The position numbers were made by a program, and so were the translations under genes. Of a stretch of 27,893 bases of DNA, positions 16,183-23,367 are shown piece by piece; the first letter of the stretch is position 1; the number at the start of each line of letters is the position of its first letter. This stretch comes from an uncultured Clostridia bacterium (GTDB lineage: Bacteria > Bacillota > Clostridia > Oscillospirales > CAG-272): positions 1 through 27,893 of the forward strand of contig CALAXC010000411.1 of NCBI GenBank assembly GCA_937894775.1, in the 5' to 3' direction. The notes beneath the pieces are model-generated. The model was not told the DNA's origin. It did not search any database and was given only the letters and a program-made list of their open reading frames with translations.

Positions 16183-17202
16183 ATGGATTTTGAAAATGAA
16201 TATGGTGTAAAAATAAAAGTTATAGGAGTAGGTGGCGGCGGAAACAATGCTGTCAACCGTATGATAGCTTCTGAAGTAAAGGGCGTAGATTTTATTGCTA
16301 TAAATACAGATAAGCAGGCGCTTAAAAGATCGATAGCTCCTACACAGCTTACTATAGGTGAAAAAATAACAAACGGTTTTGGAGCAGGTTCTAATCCCGA
16401 GATCGGTAAGAGAGCGGCTGATGAGGCTTATGCTGAAATAAAGAAGCTCGTTTCCGGTGCAGATATGGTGTTTATTACCGCAGGTATGGGCGGTGGAACA
16501 GGTACGGGAGCTATTCCTTACGTTGCTAAGGCAGCTAAGGAGCTTGATATACTTACCGTTGCTGTGGTTACAACTCCTTTTGCTTTTGAAGGTAAAAAGA
16601 GAATGCTTCAGGCAGAGGTAGGAATTCAGGAGCTCGCTGAGTACGTTGACTCTTTGGTAGTAATTCCTAACGAAAGACTTAAGCTCGTTGCAGATTCAAG
16701 AATTTCTCTTGCTACAGCTTTCTCTGAGGCAGATGAAGTTCTTCGCAGAGGTGTACAGTCTATTTCCGACCTTATCAATAATCTCGGCTTTATCAATATT
16801 GACTTTGCAGACGTAACGGCAATTCTTAAGGACTCCGGTGTTGCATATATGGGTATGGGTAAAGCAAGCGGTAAGGATAAGGCACAGATCGCTTCGACAA
16901 TGGCGATTTCGAGTCCTCTTATTGAAACATCTATTAAGGGTGCGGGCGGTGTTATTATAAGTATTGCCGCTTCTGCCGACGTAGGACTTGAGGATGTTGA
17001 TTTTGCGGCAAACGTTATCAGAAACGAGTGCAACGAAGATGCGAACATAATCTTCGGTGTCGCATTTGATCCTACTCTTGAGGATGAAATGAGAATAACT
17101 ATTATTGCTGCGGGATTTGATGCTCCTGCAAGCGCAAAGGCTAAGGAAACGAAGAAAGAAGCAGCACCCGCAAACGATGATTTCTTTGCAGGATTGTTTT
17201 AA
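16183..17202 (+). CDS. ftsZ: Cell division GTPase FtsZ, second tandem copy
   Basis: A second full-length FtsZ, closely similar along its whole core to the first copy. AAAGGAG (16167-16173) lies 9 nt before the ATG at 16183, giving 339 residues from MDFENEYG; the in-frame ATG at 16162 precedes the Shine-Dalgarno and is rejected. GGGTGTG is at 103-109 and the T7 loop NIDFAD at 205-210, so catalytic residues are intact. The core ends near 312, followed by a shorter tail (~27 residues, Lys/Glu/Ala-rich) ending NDDFFAGLF, which shares the DDFxxGLF ending with copy one. Both copies lie in the same orientation, suggesting tandem duplication of gene plus promoter followed by divergence. It may assist or modulate Z-ring assembly. 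Confidence 0.94.
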   Translation: MDFENEYGVKIKVIGVGGGGNNAVNRMIASEVKGVDFIAINTDKQALKRSIAPTQLTIGEKITNGFGAGSNPEIGKRAADEAYAEIKKLVSGADMVFITAGMGGGTGTGAIPYVAKAAKELDILTVAVVTTPFAFEGKKRMLQAEVGIQELAEYVDSLVVIPNERLKLVADSRISLATAFSEADEVLRRGVQSISDLINNLGFINIDFADVTAILKDSGVAYMGMGKASGKDKAQIASTMAISSPLIETSIKGAGGVIISIAASADVGLEDVDFAANVIRNECNEDANIIFGVAFDPTLEDEMRITIIAAGFDAPASAKAKETKKEAAPANDDFFAGLF

Positions 17203-17215
17203 TTGAACAAATAAT

Positions 17216-17255
17216 AAAAAAAGAGAGCGTAAGGGGGGCATTCCATAAAGCAGGT
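17216..17255. repeat. Left copy of an inverted repeat bounding the regulator islet
   Basis: AAAAAAAGAGAGC (17216-17228) and ATAAAGCAGGT (17245-17255), 16 bases apart, recur in inverted orientation at 18632-18669 with 14 bases between the two blocks. The copy starts 13 nt after the ftsZ stop codon. Confidence 0.55.
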
Positions 17256-17273
17256 TTACCTACCGGAAATATC

Positions 17274-17350
17274 GTAGGGCGGGGGCTTGCTCCCGCCGAA
17301 AATAAACGATATATGCCAAGAAAGCGGCGGGAGATGAACCCCCGCCCTAC
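17274..17350. repeat. GC-rich palindromic repeat element
   Basis: Two near-identical inverted arms of ~24 nt, beginning GTAGGGCGGGGG (17274) and ending CCCCCGCCCTAC (17350), flank a 28-nt AT-rich centre. The G+C content is far above the surroundings. It looks like a REP/MITE-type dispersed intergenic element; that it is dispersed is inferred, because only one copy lies in this window. Confidence 0.7.
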
Positions 17351-17353
17351 AAC

Positions 17354-17388
17354 AAAAGGAGTACGAGCTTTTTGTTCGTACTCCTTTT
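17354..17388. terminator. Bidirectional terminator between ftsZ and the XRE gene
   Basis: AAAAGGAGTACGA (17354-17366) pairs perfectly over 13 bp with TCGTACTCCTTTT (17376-17388) around a 9-nt loop, with T runs on both strands. It lies between the convergent second ftsZ and the XRE gene. The remaining bases to 17563 contain only short inverted repeats and no credible gene. Confidence 0.85.
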
Positions 17389-17563
17389 CACACGCCTTGC
17401 CTTGCAAGGTATAGTATGTTACACTTTTAGGTGTACTGTCGGGCGGTAAAGAGCCTCCCTTTTAACACAAGAGAGCCTTTCTTTATGTTCATCTATGGCT
17501 TGTTATTTTTCCTGACAAGCACTGCTTTTGTGGGCACAAAAGCGAAGCGAATCTCAACTGACT

Positions 17564-18430
17564 TTAATATTGTGTCAATGCAAAAAACTCGCCACAACCA
17601 AAGCCGGCTTCATTGTGAATGAGTCTTTCAATCAATCGGAAAGTTACTGCCGCCTCGATTGCTTTAATTTTGTGAAGCAGATAGCGCGTACCATCATTTG
17701 TTTCTAATTCTGCGATATGCAGGGATATCAGTTTTTCTAAAGCTTCCAGTATATCATCATTGGAGATTCCGAGGCGACGAGATAGTTCATTCGGTCGAAT
17801 TTCTATCGTAAAATATTCGGGATTCTTATGGTCAAACGGCGCAGTGCTCTGAAAATATTCATTACATATGTGAGAAAGCACCTGTCTCACGTTTGGATCC
17901 GATAGCTTTTTAATGCCGGAGGATACTTCAGGCTTATCAAATATTGAACCGATATCCGTTGGCTTAATATCGGAGTCAATCATCGTAAGAGTATTAGACA
18001 CAAATGCAGCTCCTGCCGTGTCAGACAAGCAACACATCGTATAAAGCTGTCGTATTTGGTCGTACTTTTGCGTAGAGGGGTTCCGATCAGTTTTCAAAAA
18101 ATCCCAAGTATTGCAATTCACCAAATTGGTTTGCTGACATAAGGAATCAATAATCACAGCTTGTGCATCCTTCGGGAAATTGTGAACTGCTTCCTCGTTG
18201 AAAACCTTGGATTCCTGTGCGGAGGTCTTGATGATGCGTTCTGCAAACAAATCATCCAAAGTAACATTAAGTGCATTTGCAATTCGAGGAAGGAGCATGA
18301 TGTCAGGCATAGAAGTTTCTGACTCCCATTTTGATACTGCTTGATTGGTCACTCCGATCTTCTGCCCTAACTCTTCTTGTGTATATCCTTTGATCTTTCT
18401 GAAATAAGCAATGTTCTTTCCCATTGACAT
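17564..18430 (-). CDS. XRE-family helix-turn-helix transcriptional regulator
   Basis: A 288-residue DNA-binding protein of unknown target. Residues 4-63 are a clear Cro/cI-type HTH: NIAYFRKIKGYTQEELGQ, then IGVTNQAVSKWESE as helices 2-3, then ALNVTLDDLF. The remainder (about 70-288) is not a domain I recognise. It contains a central Asp/Ser-rich helical part and, near 205-270, a winged-helix-like stretch (RPNELSRRLGISNDDILEALEKL), which may be a second DNA- or protein-binding module. GGAGG lies 8 nt before the ATG at 18430. It stands alone, convergent with the second ftsZ, inside a segment edged by inverted repeat blocks, and its codon choice looks different by eye from the flanking genes (fewer CTT Leu codons). 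It probably arrived as a small accessory insertion. Autoregulation is plausible. Confidence 0.85.
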   Translation of the reverse strand: MSMGKNIAYFRKIKGYTQEELGQKIGVTNQAVSKWESETSMPDIMLLPRIANALNVTLDDLFAERIIKTSAQESKVFNEEAVHNFPKDAQAVIIDSLCQQTNLVNCNTWDFLKTDRNPSTQKYDQIRQLYTMCCLSDTAGAAFVSNTLTMIDSDIKPTDIGSIFDKPEVSSGIKKLSDPNVRQVLSHICNEYFQSTAPFDHKNPEYFTIEIRPNELSRRLGISNDDILEALEKLISLHIAELETNDGTRYLLHKIKAIEAAVTFRLIERLIHNEAGFGCGEFFALTQY

Positions 18431-18461
18431 GTGATTTTCCTCCTTACTCTTGGATGACTAT

Positions 18462-18490
18462 ATTATAGCATATTTATGCCAAAAGGTAAA
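18462..18490 (-). promoter_or_regulatory. Promoter and possible operator of the XRE gene
   Basis: On the minus strand, TTTACC (18490-18485), a 17-nt spacer and TATAAT (18467-18462) with an extended -10 TGC. The spacer contains the inverted repeat GCATA-N2-TATGC (18468-18479), a candidate site for the encoded repressor. Confidence 0.65.
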
Positions 18491-18572
18491 GCGACTCATC
18501 AGAGACTTTGCAATTAAATTTTTAACTAAAATCACCGTTTGGTTGGAAAAAACAAACACAAAAGGCAATAAA

Positions 18573-18616
18573 CAATACCGCCGAGAGCAACTGTTCAGTC
18601 GCTCTCGGCGGTATTG
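18573..18616 (-). terminator. Terminator hairpin after the decarboxylase gene
   Basis: CAATACCGCCGAGAGC (18573-18588) pairs perfectly over 16 bp with its complement at 18601-18616 around a 12-nt loop. On the minus strand it is followed by TTTATTGCCTTTT. It ends the scfA-scfB-decarboxylase message or belongs to the repeat at the islet edge. Confidence 0.7.
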
Positions 18617-18631
18617 TTATTCATTTTATAG

Positions 18632-18669
18632 ACCTGCTTTATCGCAGGTACGCCAAGCTCTCTTTTTTT
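18632..18669. repeat. Right copy of the inverted repeat bounding the regulator islet
   Basis: ACCTGCTTTAT (18632-18642) and GCTCTCTTTTTTT (18657-18669) are exact reverse complements of the two blocks at 17245-17255 and 17216-17228. This copy also forms a local hairpin, ACCTGC with GCAGGT. It begins 3 nt beyond the decarboxylase stop codon. Confidence 0.55.
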
Positions 18670-18672
18670 GTT

Positions 18673-20031
18673 TTAATCTTTTTTTACAACGTCTATTTCT
18701 TCTATCCCATAGTGCAACAAAATATCGACTGTTTGCTCATCGATAAGCTCACCGCTTATAACGGGTGGGATCGCAGGTGGGCAGGATACAGATGGTGATG
18801 CGCAGATACGTCCTATGGAGTTTTTTGTGAGGATACGTTCGCTTGGCATAAAAAGTGCTTCTCGCATCGAAAATACACGTTTTGGCGTACATACTGTCAT
18901 ATTTTCGGATAATAGCTGCTTTTTGGGTGAAAGCAGACTGAGAGCGATTTTTATGCGGTCAAAGTCGATAGGCTTGCTTTCGGTTGAAAACATAAGTGTA
19001 AGAGTATCACAGTCGGCATATTCAGCCTCGACGTCATATGCACGAAGATGTTCTGCAAGAGCTTCACCCGAAAATCCGCATTTTTGACGGTGGATAACGA
19101 TTTTTAGCGGTTCGCTTTCTTCACACTCAAATCCTATGCCTGATAACTCTTTTTTGAATTCGGCTACTCTTTTTTCAGCTTTTTCAAGACGTAATTTATA
19201 GCCTTCCGCAATATATAGGTTTGTCAGGTCGAGTGATTGAAGTATAAGATAAGATGGGCTCGTTGATGCGAATAATGAAAGTATGCTTCTGATCTCTTCT
19301 TTATTATAATTTTTAAAGCTCTTTGATACGTGAAGATAAGCTCCGCCCGTAAGGGTAGGAAGTGTCTTGTGTGCCGAATCGCAACAAAGATCTGCGCCGA
19401 GCGCTATAGGATGACGCGACGGCTTTTCAAATGCAAGATATGCACCGTGCGCATTGTCGACTAACAGATATATAGAGAATTCCTTGCATACTTCGGAAAG
19501 CCCTTTTATATCCAGCATTTTGCCAAGATAAGTAGGTGATGTAACGTAGAGTGCGCAGGGAAGCACCTTAAGATTTTCAAGTATAGAACGCAATCTGTCG
19601 GGGGTTATTTCGCAATCGCAAAGATGCTCTCCTTTTGAGGGAAATATCCATTCTACGTTGATATCAAGCAGGGCACAGGCATAAATAAAAGCTTTGTGAA
19701 CGTTTCTTGCCGCAAGGACGGTAGTTTTACCGCTTGAGTGCTTTTTTAGTATTCCAAGCATCGCTTTGATAGCGAGTGTAGAGCCTTCGGTCGAATAGAA
19801 GGTGTGCTGAGTTTTGAAGAGCTCAGATGCATTGTTTTCGCTTTCTTCAATGATCCCGCTTGCCGAGTAGAGCACGTCTGCACCTGAAATTTCGGTAATA
19901 TCAAGCGCTTCACAACCAATAAATGAAGTTCCCTTGTGAGCGGGCATATGCATTCTTGATATTCCTTGCTTTGCGTAATTGCTTACAAAGTCGGCGATCG
20001 GTGTTGTCATTTTAATGTATTTATTACTCAT
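18673..20031 (-). CDS. Orn/Lys/Arg decarboxylase family PLP enzyme
   Basis: Fold-type I PLP-dependent amino-acid decarboxylase of the SpeA/YaaO/Cad group; the substrate (Arg, Lys or Orn) cannot be read from sequence. The 452-residue protein has the N-terminal motif RMHMPAHKG (26-34), the segment TFYSTEGSTLAIKAML, the PLP-contacting VDNAHGAYL (D192, H195) and the Schiff-base lysine K222 in DSAHKTLPTLTGGAYLH. A shortened C-terminal domain follows. It lacks the N-terminal wing domain of the large inducible enzymes, fitting the short biosynthetic or housekeeping type (B. subtilis SpeA is about 490). The ATG at 20031 overlaps the scfB stop by 8 nt; a second in-frame ATG at 20010 is possible, and neither has a strong Shine-Dalgarno. 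Coupled translation with scfB is likely. Confidence 0.88.
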   Translation of the reverse strand: MSNKYIKMTTPIADFVSNYAKQGISRMHMPAHKGTSFIGCEALDITEISGADVLYSASGIIEESENNASELFKTQHTFYSTEGSTLAIKAMLGILKKHSSGKTTVLAARNVHKAFIYACALLDINVEWIFPSKGEHLCDCEITPDRLRSILENLKVLPCALYVTSPTYLGKMLDIKGLSEVCKEFSIYLLVDNAHGAYLAFEKPSRHPIALGADLCCDSAHKTLPTLTGGAYLHVSKSFKNYNKEEIRSILSLFASTSPSYLILQSLDLTNLYIAEGYKLRLEKAEKRVAEFKKELSGIGFECEESEPLKIVIHRQKCGFSGEALAEHLRAYDVEAEYADCDTLTLMFSTESKPIDFDRIKIALSLLSPKKQLLSENMTVCTPKRVFSMREALFMPSERILTKNSIGRICASPSVSCPPAIPPVISGELIDEQTVDILLHYGIEEIDVVKKD

Positions 20032-21388
20032 CGGCTTCTGCTACTTGCATCATAACGGCGCACTCAATACGTTTTTTGAAAAGTTCGCATCCGTATTTGT
20101 AAACACCGTTTATGCTTCCTGTTGCGTGATAAGCGTTTGCGGCACAACCGCCCGAGCAGTAAAGTCTCGCCCAACAATCTGCGCATTCGGGACGCGCATA
20201 CGCATTACAGGAGCGAAATTCGTCTTGGATCGCGGTATTCGTTATACCGTCATAAATGTTTCCAAGGCTGTATTTGGGATCTCCTACGAACTGATGGCAG
20301 GGGAAGAGCTCTCCCCAAGGTGTTACAGCCATATATTCTGTTCCCGAGCCGCAGCCCGTTATGCGTTTGTATATGCAGGGACCGTTTTTAAGATCGAGCA
20401 TATAATGATAGAAAGTAAACGGTCTGCCTTCTTTTTTGCGCTTGAGCATTTCTTTTGCAAGTATTTCGTATTGCTCGAATATTTTAGGCATATCCTCTTC
20501 GGTGAGAGCGCAGGGATCGGACGGTGCGCAGACTACGGGTTCCATACTGAGCTCGGTAAATCCGAGGTCTGCCATATGTAGGATATCGTTTGTAAAATCA
20601 ACGTTGTTGTGTGTGAATGTTCCGCGAACGTAATAATCCTTACCGCCGCGAGCATCGACAAGACGCTTGAACTTTGGAACTATTTTATCATAGCTTCCGT
20701 TGCCTGCGTAATCCTTGCGGAAAAGATCGTGAACTTCACGTCTGCCGTCAAGACTCAAAACTACGTTGCTCATTTCTTTATTAAGAAAATCTATTACCTC
20801 GTCATCTATAAGAAGACCGTTGGTAGTAAGGGTGAAACGGAAATTTTTGTTGTGCTGCTTTTCTATGCTTCTTGCGTATGCTACAAGCTGCTTTACAACG
20901 TCCCAGTTCATAAGCGGTTCACCGCCGAAGAAATCGACTTCGAGATTTCTGCGAGTTCCTGAATTTTCAATAAGAAAATCAAAAGCGCGTTTTCCAACTT
21001 CAAAGCTCATAACTGCGCGGTCGCCCTGATATTTTCCTTGACTTGCAAAGCAGTAGGAGCAGTTAAGGTTGCAGGTGTGAGCAACGTGAAGACAAAGAGC
21101 CTTTATAACTTTACTATTGTTTTTGTAGTTGCAGGCGAGCTCCTCGTATTCGTCTTTTGAATAGAGCTTTCCCGCATCCTCAAGTGATTTTATATCGTCA
21201 ATACATTCAAGTACGTCGTCGCGTGTAACGTCGCTGTATTTTTTTGTGATAGCCACAACTATTTCTTCGGGCGAATTTGTTTTGTACATTTCGATTATAT
21301 CGTAAGCAACCTCGTCAACTGCGTGTACCGAGCCGCTTGCCGTATCGAGAACTATGTTATAGCCGTTAAGCTTATACTGGTGAACCAT
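20024..21388 (-). CDS. scfB: SCIFF ranthipeptide maturase, radical SAM/SPASM protein
   Basis: Radical SAM enzyme that crosslinks cysteines of the SCIFF peptide to residue carbons through thioethers. The 454-residue protein has an N-terminal RiPP-recognition (PqqD-like) part (1-75), then the radical SAM core with C106-x3-C110-x2-C113 (HTCNLNCSYCFA) and the FFGGEPL motif. The C-terminal SPASM region has many cysteines (GCGSG, LFPCHQF, ECADCWARLYCSGGC, YGCELF), expected to bind auxiliary [4Fe-4S] clusters. The precursor gene scfA is immediately upstream, the standard arrangement for this family. A GAGGT Shine-Dalgarno precedes the ATG at 21388. No separate promoter is obvious, so expression probably depends on read-through of the hairpin behind scfA. 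Confidence 0.95.
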   Translation of the reverse strand: MVHQYKLNGYNIVLDTASGSVHAVDEVAYDIIEMYKTNSPEEIVVAITKKYSDVTRDDVLECIDDIKSLEDAGKLYSKDEYEELACNYKNNSKVIKALCLHVAHTCNLNCSYCFASQGKYQGDRAVMSFEVGKRAFDFLIENSGTRRNLEVDFFGGEPLMNWDVVKQLVAYARSIEKQHNKNFRFTLTTNGLLIDDEVIDFLNKEMSNVVLSLDGRREVHDLFRKDYAGNGSYDKIVPKFKRLVDARGGKDYYVRGTFTHNNVDFTNDILHMADLGFTELSMEPVVCAPSDPCALTEEDMPKIFEQYEILAKEMLKRKKEGRPFTFYHYMLDLKNGPCIYKRITGCGSGTEYMAVTPWGELFPCHQFVGDPKYSLGNIYDGITNTAIQDEFRSCNAYARPECADCWARLYCSGGCAANAYHATGSINGVYKYGCELFKKRIECAVMMQVAEADE

Positions 21389-21437
21389 TTTATATATACC
21401 TCAAAAATAAACTTTAATAATTTTTAATTTAAAAGTT

Positions 21438-21467
21438 AAAACGCTGTCTTAAAAAAGACAGCGTTTT
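21438..21467 (-). terminator. Attenuating terminator between scfA and scfB
   Basis: AAAACGCTGTCTT (21438-21450) and AAGACAGCGTTTT (21455-21467) form a perfect 13-bp stem with a 4-nt loop. On the minus strand it is followed by AACTTTTAAATT. It sits 13 nt after the scfA stop codon and would limit read-through into scfB. Confidence 0.85.
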
Positions 21468-21480
21468 TATTTTGCAGAAA

Positions 21481-21630
21481 TTACTTGTTTTCTGCGTTCT
21501 CACATTTCTGGTTTGCAACGCCGCAAGATGTTTTGCAAGCAGACTGACAAGATGTCTGGCACTCACCGCATCCGCCATTCTTTACAGTTTTAGCAATATC
21601 TTTAGTTTCGATCGTCTTAATTCTGTTCAT
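21481..21630 (-). CDS. scfA: SCIFF ranthipeptide precursor (six cysteines in forty-five)
   Basis: A 49-codon gene encoding the precursor of the thioether-crosslinked SCIFF peptide found across Clostridia. The leader (residues 1-18, MNRIKTIETKDIAKTVKN) is followed by the core beginning GGCGECQTSC, with exactly six cysteines at 21, 24, 28, 32, 36 and 43. This spacing and the QTSCQSACKTSC stretch are diagnostic of the family. The Shine-Dalgarno is GGAGG, a few bases before the ATG at 21630. A near-perfect promoter lies upstream and a strong hairpin downstream, so this short gene should be transcribed at a much higher level than the maturase. Family members have been linked to population sensing and metabolism in clostridia; the role in this organism is unknown. 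Confidence 0.95.
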   Translation of the reverse strand: MNRIKTIETKDIAKTVKNGGCGECQTSCQSACKTSCGVANQKCENAENK

Positions 21631-21663
21631 TTTAAAGACCTCCGCATAAAATTTTACAAAATA

Positions 21664-21692
21664 AGTATATCACAAGCAATATGTTTTGTCAA
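21664..21692 (-). promoter_or_regulatory. Strong sigma-A promoter of scfA
   Basis: On the minus strand: perfect TTGACA (21692-21687), 17-nt spacer, TATACT (21669-21664) with an extended -10 TGA. Transcription should start near 21657, giving a ~27-nt leader. This is among the best promoters in the window. Confidence 0.85.
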
Positions 21693-21723
21693 TAGAAAAA
21701 AGCAAAAAGAAAGTATAAAAGCC

Positions 21724-22506
21724 TTATTTTTCTTCCTTGTTTTCTTCGTTATCTTCGCTGTAGGCTTTTATACCGTTCATTTTTCCTATTTCGCGAAATC
21801 CGTCAATATTTCCGCGTTGAATAGCACCGAAAATACGGTATCTGAGCCCTTTGTTTTCTTTTTCAAGTGAAGCAAGAAGCTTCTTCATTTCCTCGCGCTC
21901 GGTGTTTCCGTCAGCGGGGCAGAGAGATTTTACAACGGGGAGCTCTGCTTTTGAAGCGAAATATTTAATGTCCTTTTCGGGCATATAAAGCATTGGACGG
22001 ATAAGTGTTATCTGTGTGTTTGAAAGATAAGTGACGGGTTGAAAGCAGCCAAGACGCCCTTCAAAAAATAAGTTTAGCATAAATGTTTCAACAACATCAT
22101 CAAAGTGATGCCCAAGCGCTACTTTGTTGAATCCAAGCTCACGTGCAGCACCGTACAGTGCGCCTCTGCGCATTTTTGCACAAAGAGAGCAGGGATTCTT
22201 TTCTTTTCTTACATCAAAAATAACGGTTGATATCTGAGTAGGTATTATATGGTAGGGAACGTCAAGCTCTTCGCAAAGCTTCGCGATCGAGGAAAAATCG
22301 CTTCCTTCAAATCCCATATCTACAGTTATTGCCGCAATCTCGAATTTTTTCGGATAAAAAATTCTGAGCTTTGCGAGAGCGCAGAGCAGAGTAAGGCTGT
22401 CTTTACCTGCTGAAACACCTACAGCGATCCTGTCGCCTTCTTCTATCATAGAATAATCGTCTACGCCTCGGCGTACGTAGCTTAAAATTCGTTTAATGTT
22501 TTCCAT
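21724..22506 (-). CDS. TtcA-family tRNA thiolation protein (PP-loop ATPase)
   Basis: Adenylating PP-loop enzyme of the TtcA/TtuA group, which thiolates tRNA (2-thiocytidine at position 32 in the TtcA branch). The 260-residue protein has the PP-loop in the form SAGKDS (32-37, Ala in place of the usual second Gly), the cysteine pair C106-S-L-C109, the conserved ALGHHFDDVVETFMLNL segment (about 130-146) and a third cysteine, C196, in SLCPADG. These three cysteines are placed like the [4Fe-4S] ligands of the family. It starts 13 nt after the methyltransferase gene behind AGAGGA, so the two form an operon of likely tRNA-modification enzymes. Exact modified base inferred from family only. Confidence 0.87.
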   Translation of the reverse strand: MENIKRILSYVRRGVDDYSMIEEGDRIAVGVSAGKDSLTLLCALAKLRIFYPKKFEIAAITVDMGFEGSDFSSIAKLCEELDVPYHIIPTQISTVIFDVRKEKNPCSLCAKMRRGALYGAARELGFNKVALGHHFDDVVETFMLNLFFEGRLGCFQPVTYLSNTQITLIRPMLYMPEKDIKYFASKAELPVVKSLCPADGNTEREEMKKLLASLEKENKGLRYRIFGAIQRGNIDGFREIGKMNGIKAYSEDNEENKEEK

Positions 22507-22519
22507 ATTGTCCTCTTAA

Positions 22520-23275
22520 TCAATCAAAAGATAGCGTATCGTAAATTTTTTTTGCTTTTTCGCTCATTACGGTATGCGTGGTATCGCTATATAAAAATAA
22601 CGGATCTGTGACCTTTGCTCCCGAAGCTCCGCCTTTTATTGCTGAAACAAGCACCACAGAGGGTTCGCTTTGAGTGTCGGCGTGAACAAAGGTTATTATC
22701 TTCGGTTCAAGACGGTTATTTCGCATTGCGTAAAAAAGATCACATAGTCTGTCAGGTCGCCATACGACATAGAATTTTCCACCGTGCTTAAGCAATTTAA
22801 AAGCAGAGGCGCAAAAGGTGTTTATATCTCCGTAAACCTCATGGCGAGCGATATATTTATGATCTGAAAGATTTCGTTTTCCTGCATCTGCTTTCATATA
22901 CGGAGGATTTGTAAATACGACGTCAAGCTCACCGCCGACTGTATCTGCATTTACGTCAGCTACGTCTGCGTTTATGACCGATATTTTTTCTTCCAGACCG
23001 TTCACTGATATATTTCTTTCTGTAAGCTTTGCAAAATCTTCCTGGATCTCTATGGCAAATATTTTAGCGAATTTGTTGCGCTGTGCGAGTAAAAGTGACA
23101 TTATACCTGTTCCCGCACCAAGCTCTGCGGCTTTTTTTGAAGAAGCGCTTTTTATAAATGCCGACAGCAAAAAAGCATCGGTTCCAAAGGTCAAGCCGTC
23201 CTTCTTTTGGATAAGTACTATATTTTCATTTACTCGGTCAAGGCGTTCACCGTCATAAAGTTTAATATCGTTCAT
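22520..23275 (-). CDS. tRNA1(Val) (adenine(37)-N6)-methyltransferase-like protein
   Basis: SAM-dependent N6-adenine methyltransferase of the TrmN6/YabB type. The 251-residue protein opens with LDRVNENIVLIQKKDGL and the family segment FGTDAFLLSAF. Motif I is AELGAGTGIMSLLLA (about 50-64), an acidic SAM-ribose residue lies in FAIEIQED, and the catalytic NPPY sits in VFTNPPYMKADAG (about 122-134). A CGGAG Shine-Dalgarno precedes the ATG at 23275. It is the first gene of a two-gene unit with the TtcA-like gene. Rather than tRNA1(Val) the substrate could be another RNA, since the broad family has been split into several specificities. Confidence 0.87.
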   Translation of the reverse strand: MNDIKLYDGERLDRVNENIVLIQKKDGLTFGTDAFLLSAFIKSASSKKAAELGAGTGIMSLLLAQRNKFAKIFAIEIQEDFAKLTERNISVNGLEEKISVINADVADVNADTVGGELDVVFTNPPYMKADAGKRNLSDHKYIARHEVYGDINTFCASAFKLLKHGGKFYVVWRPDRLCDLFYAMRNNRLEPKIITFVHADTQSEPSVVLVSAIKGGASGAKVTDPLFLYSDTTHTVMSEKAKKIYDTLSFD

Positions 23276-23308
23276 ACAAGATCTCCGTTATTAATTTTAA
23301 ATGTTAAA

Positions 23309-23345
23309 ATAAAAAACGAAAGGTTGCTGCCGTAGCAACAACCTC
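23309..23345 (-). terminator. Terminator of the ferredoxin gene
   Basis: On the minus strand AGGTTGTTG pairs with CAGCAACCT (23321-23344, one G-U pair) around a short loop, followed by TTCGTTTTTTA. It lies ~25 nt after the ferredoxin stop codon. Confidence 0.85.
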
Positions 23346-23367
23346 TTCATTTTGTGTTGTCCGTAAA

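Noticed and set aside
17274..17350. CRISPR repeats in the GC-rich element
   Set aside because: There are only two arms, in inverted rather than direct orientation, with no spacers and no cas genes.
17431..17622. Plus-strand 63-codon ORF downstream of the second ftsZ
   Set aside because: It overlaps the 3' end of the XRE gene, has no Shine-Dalgarno and resembles no known protein.
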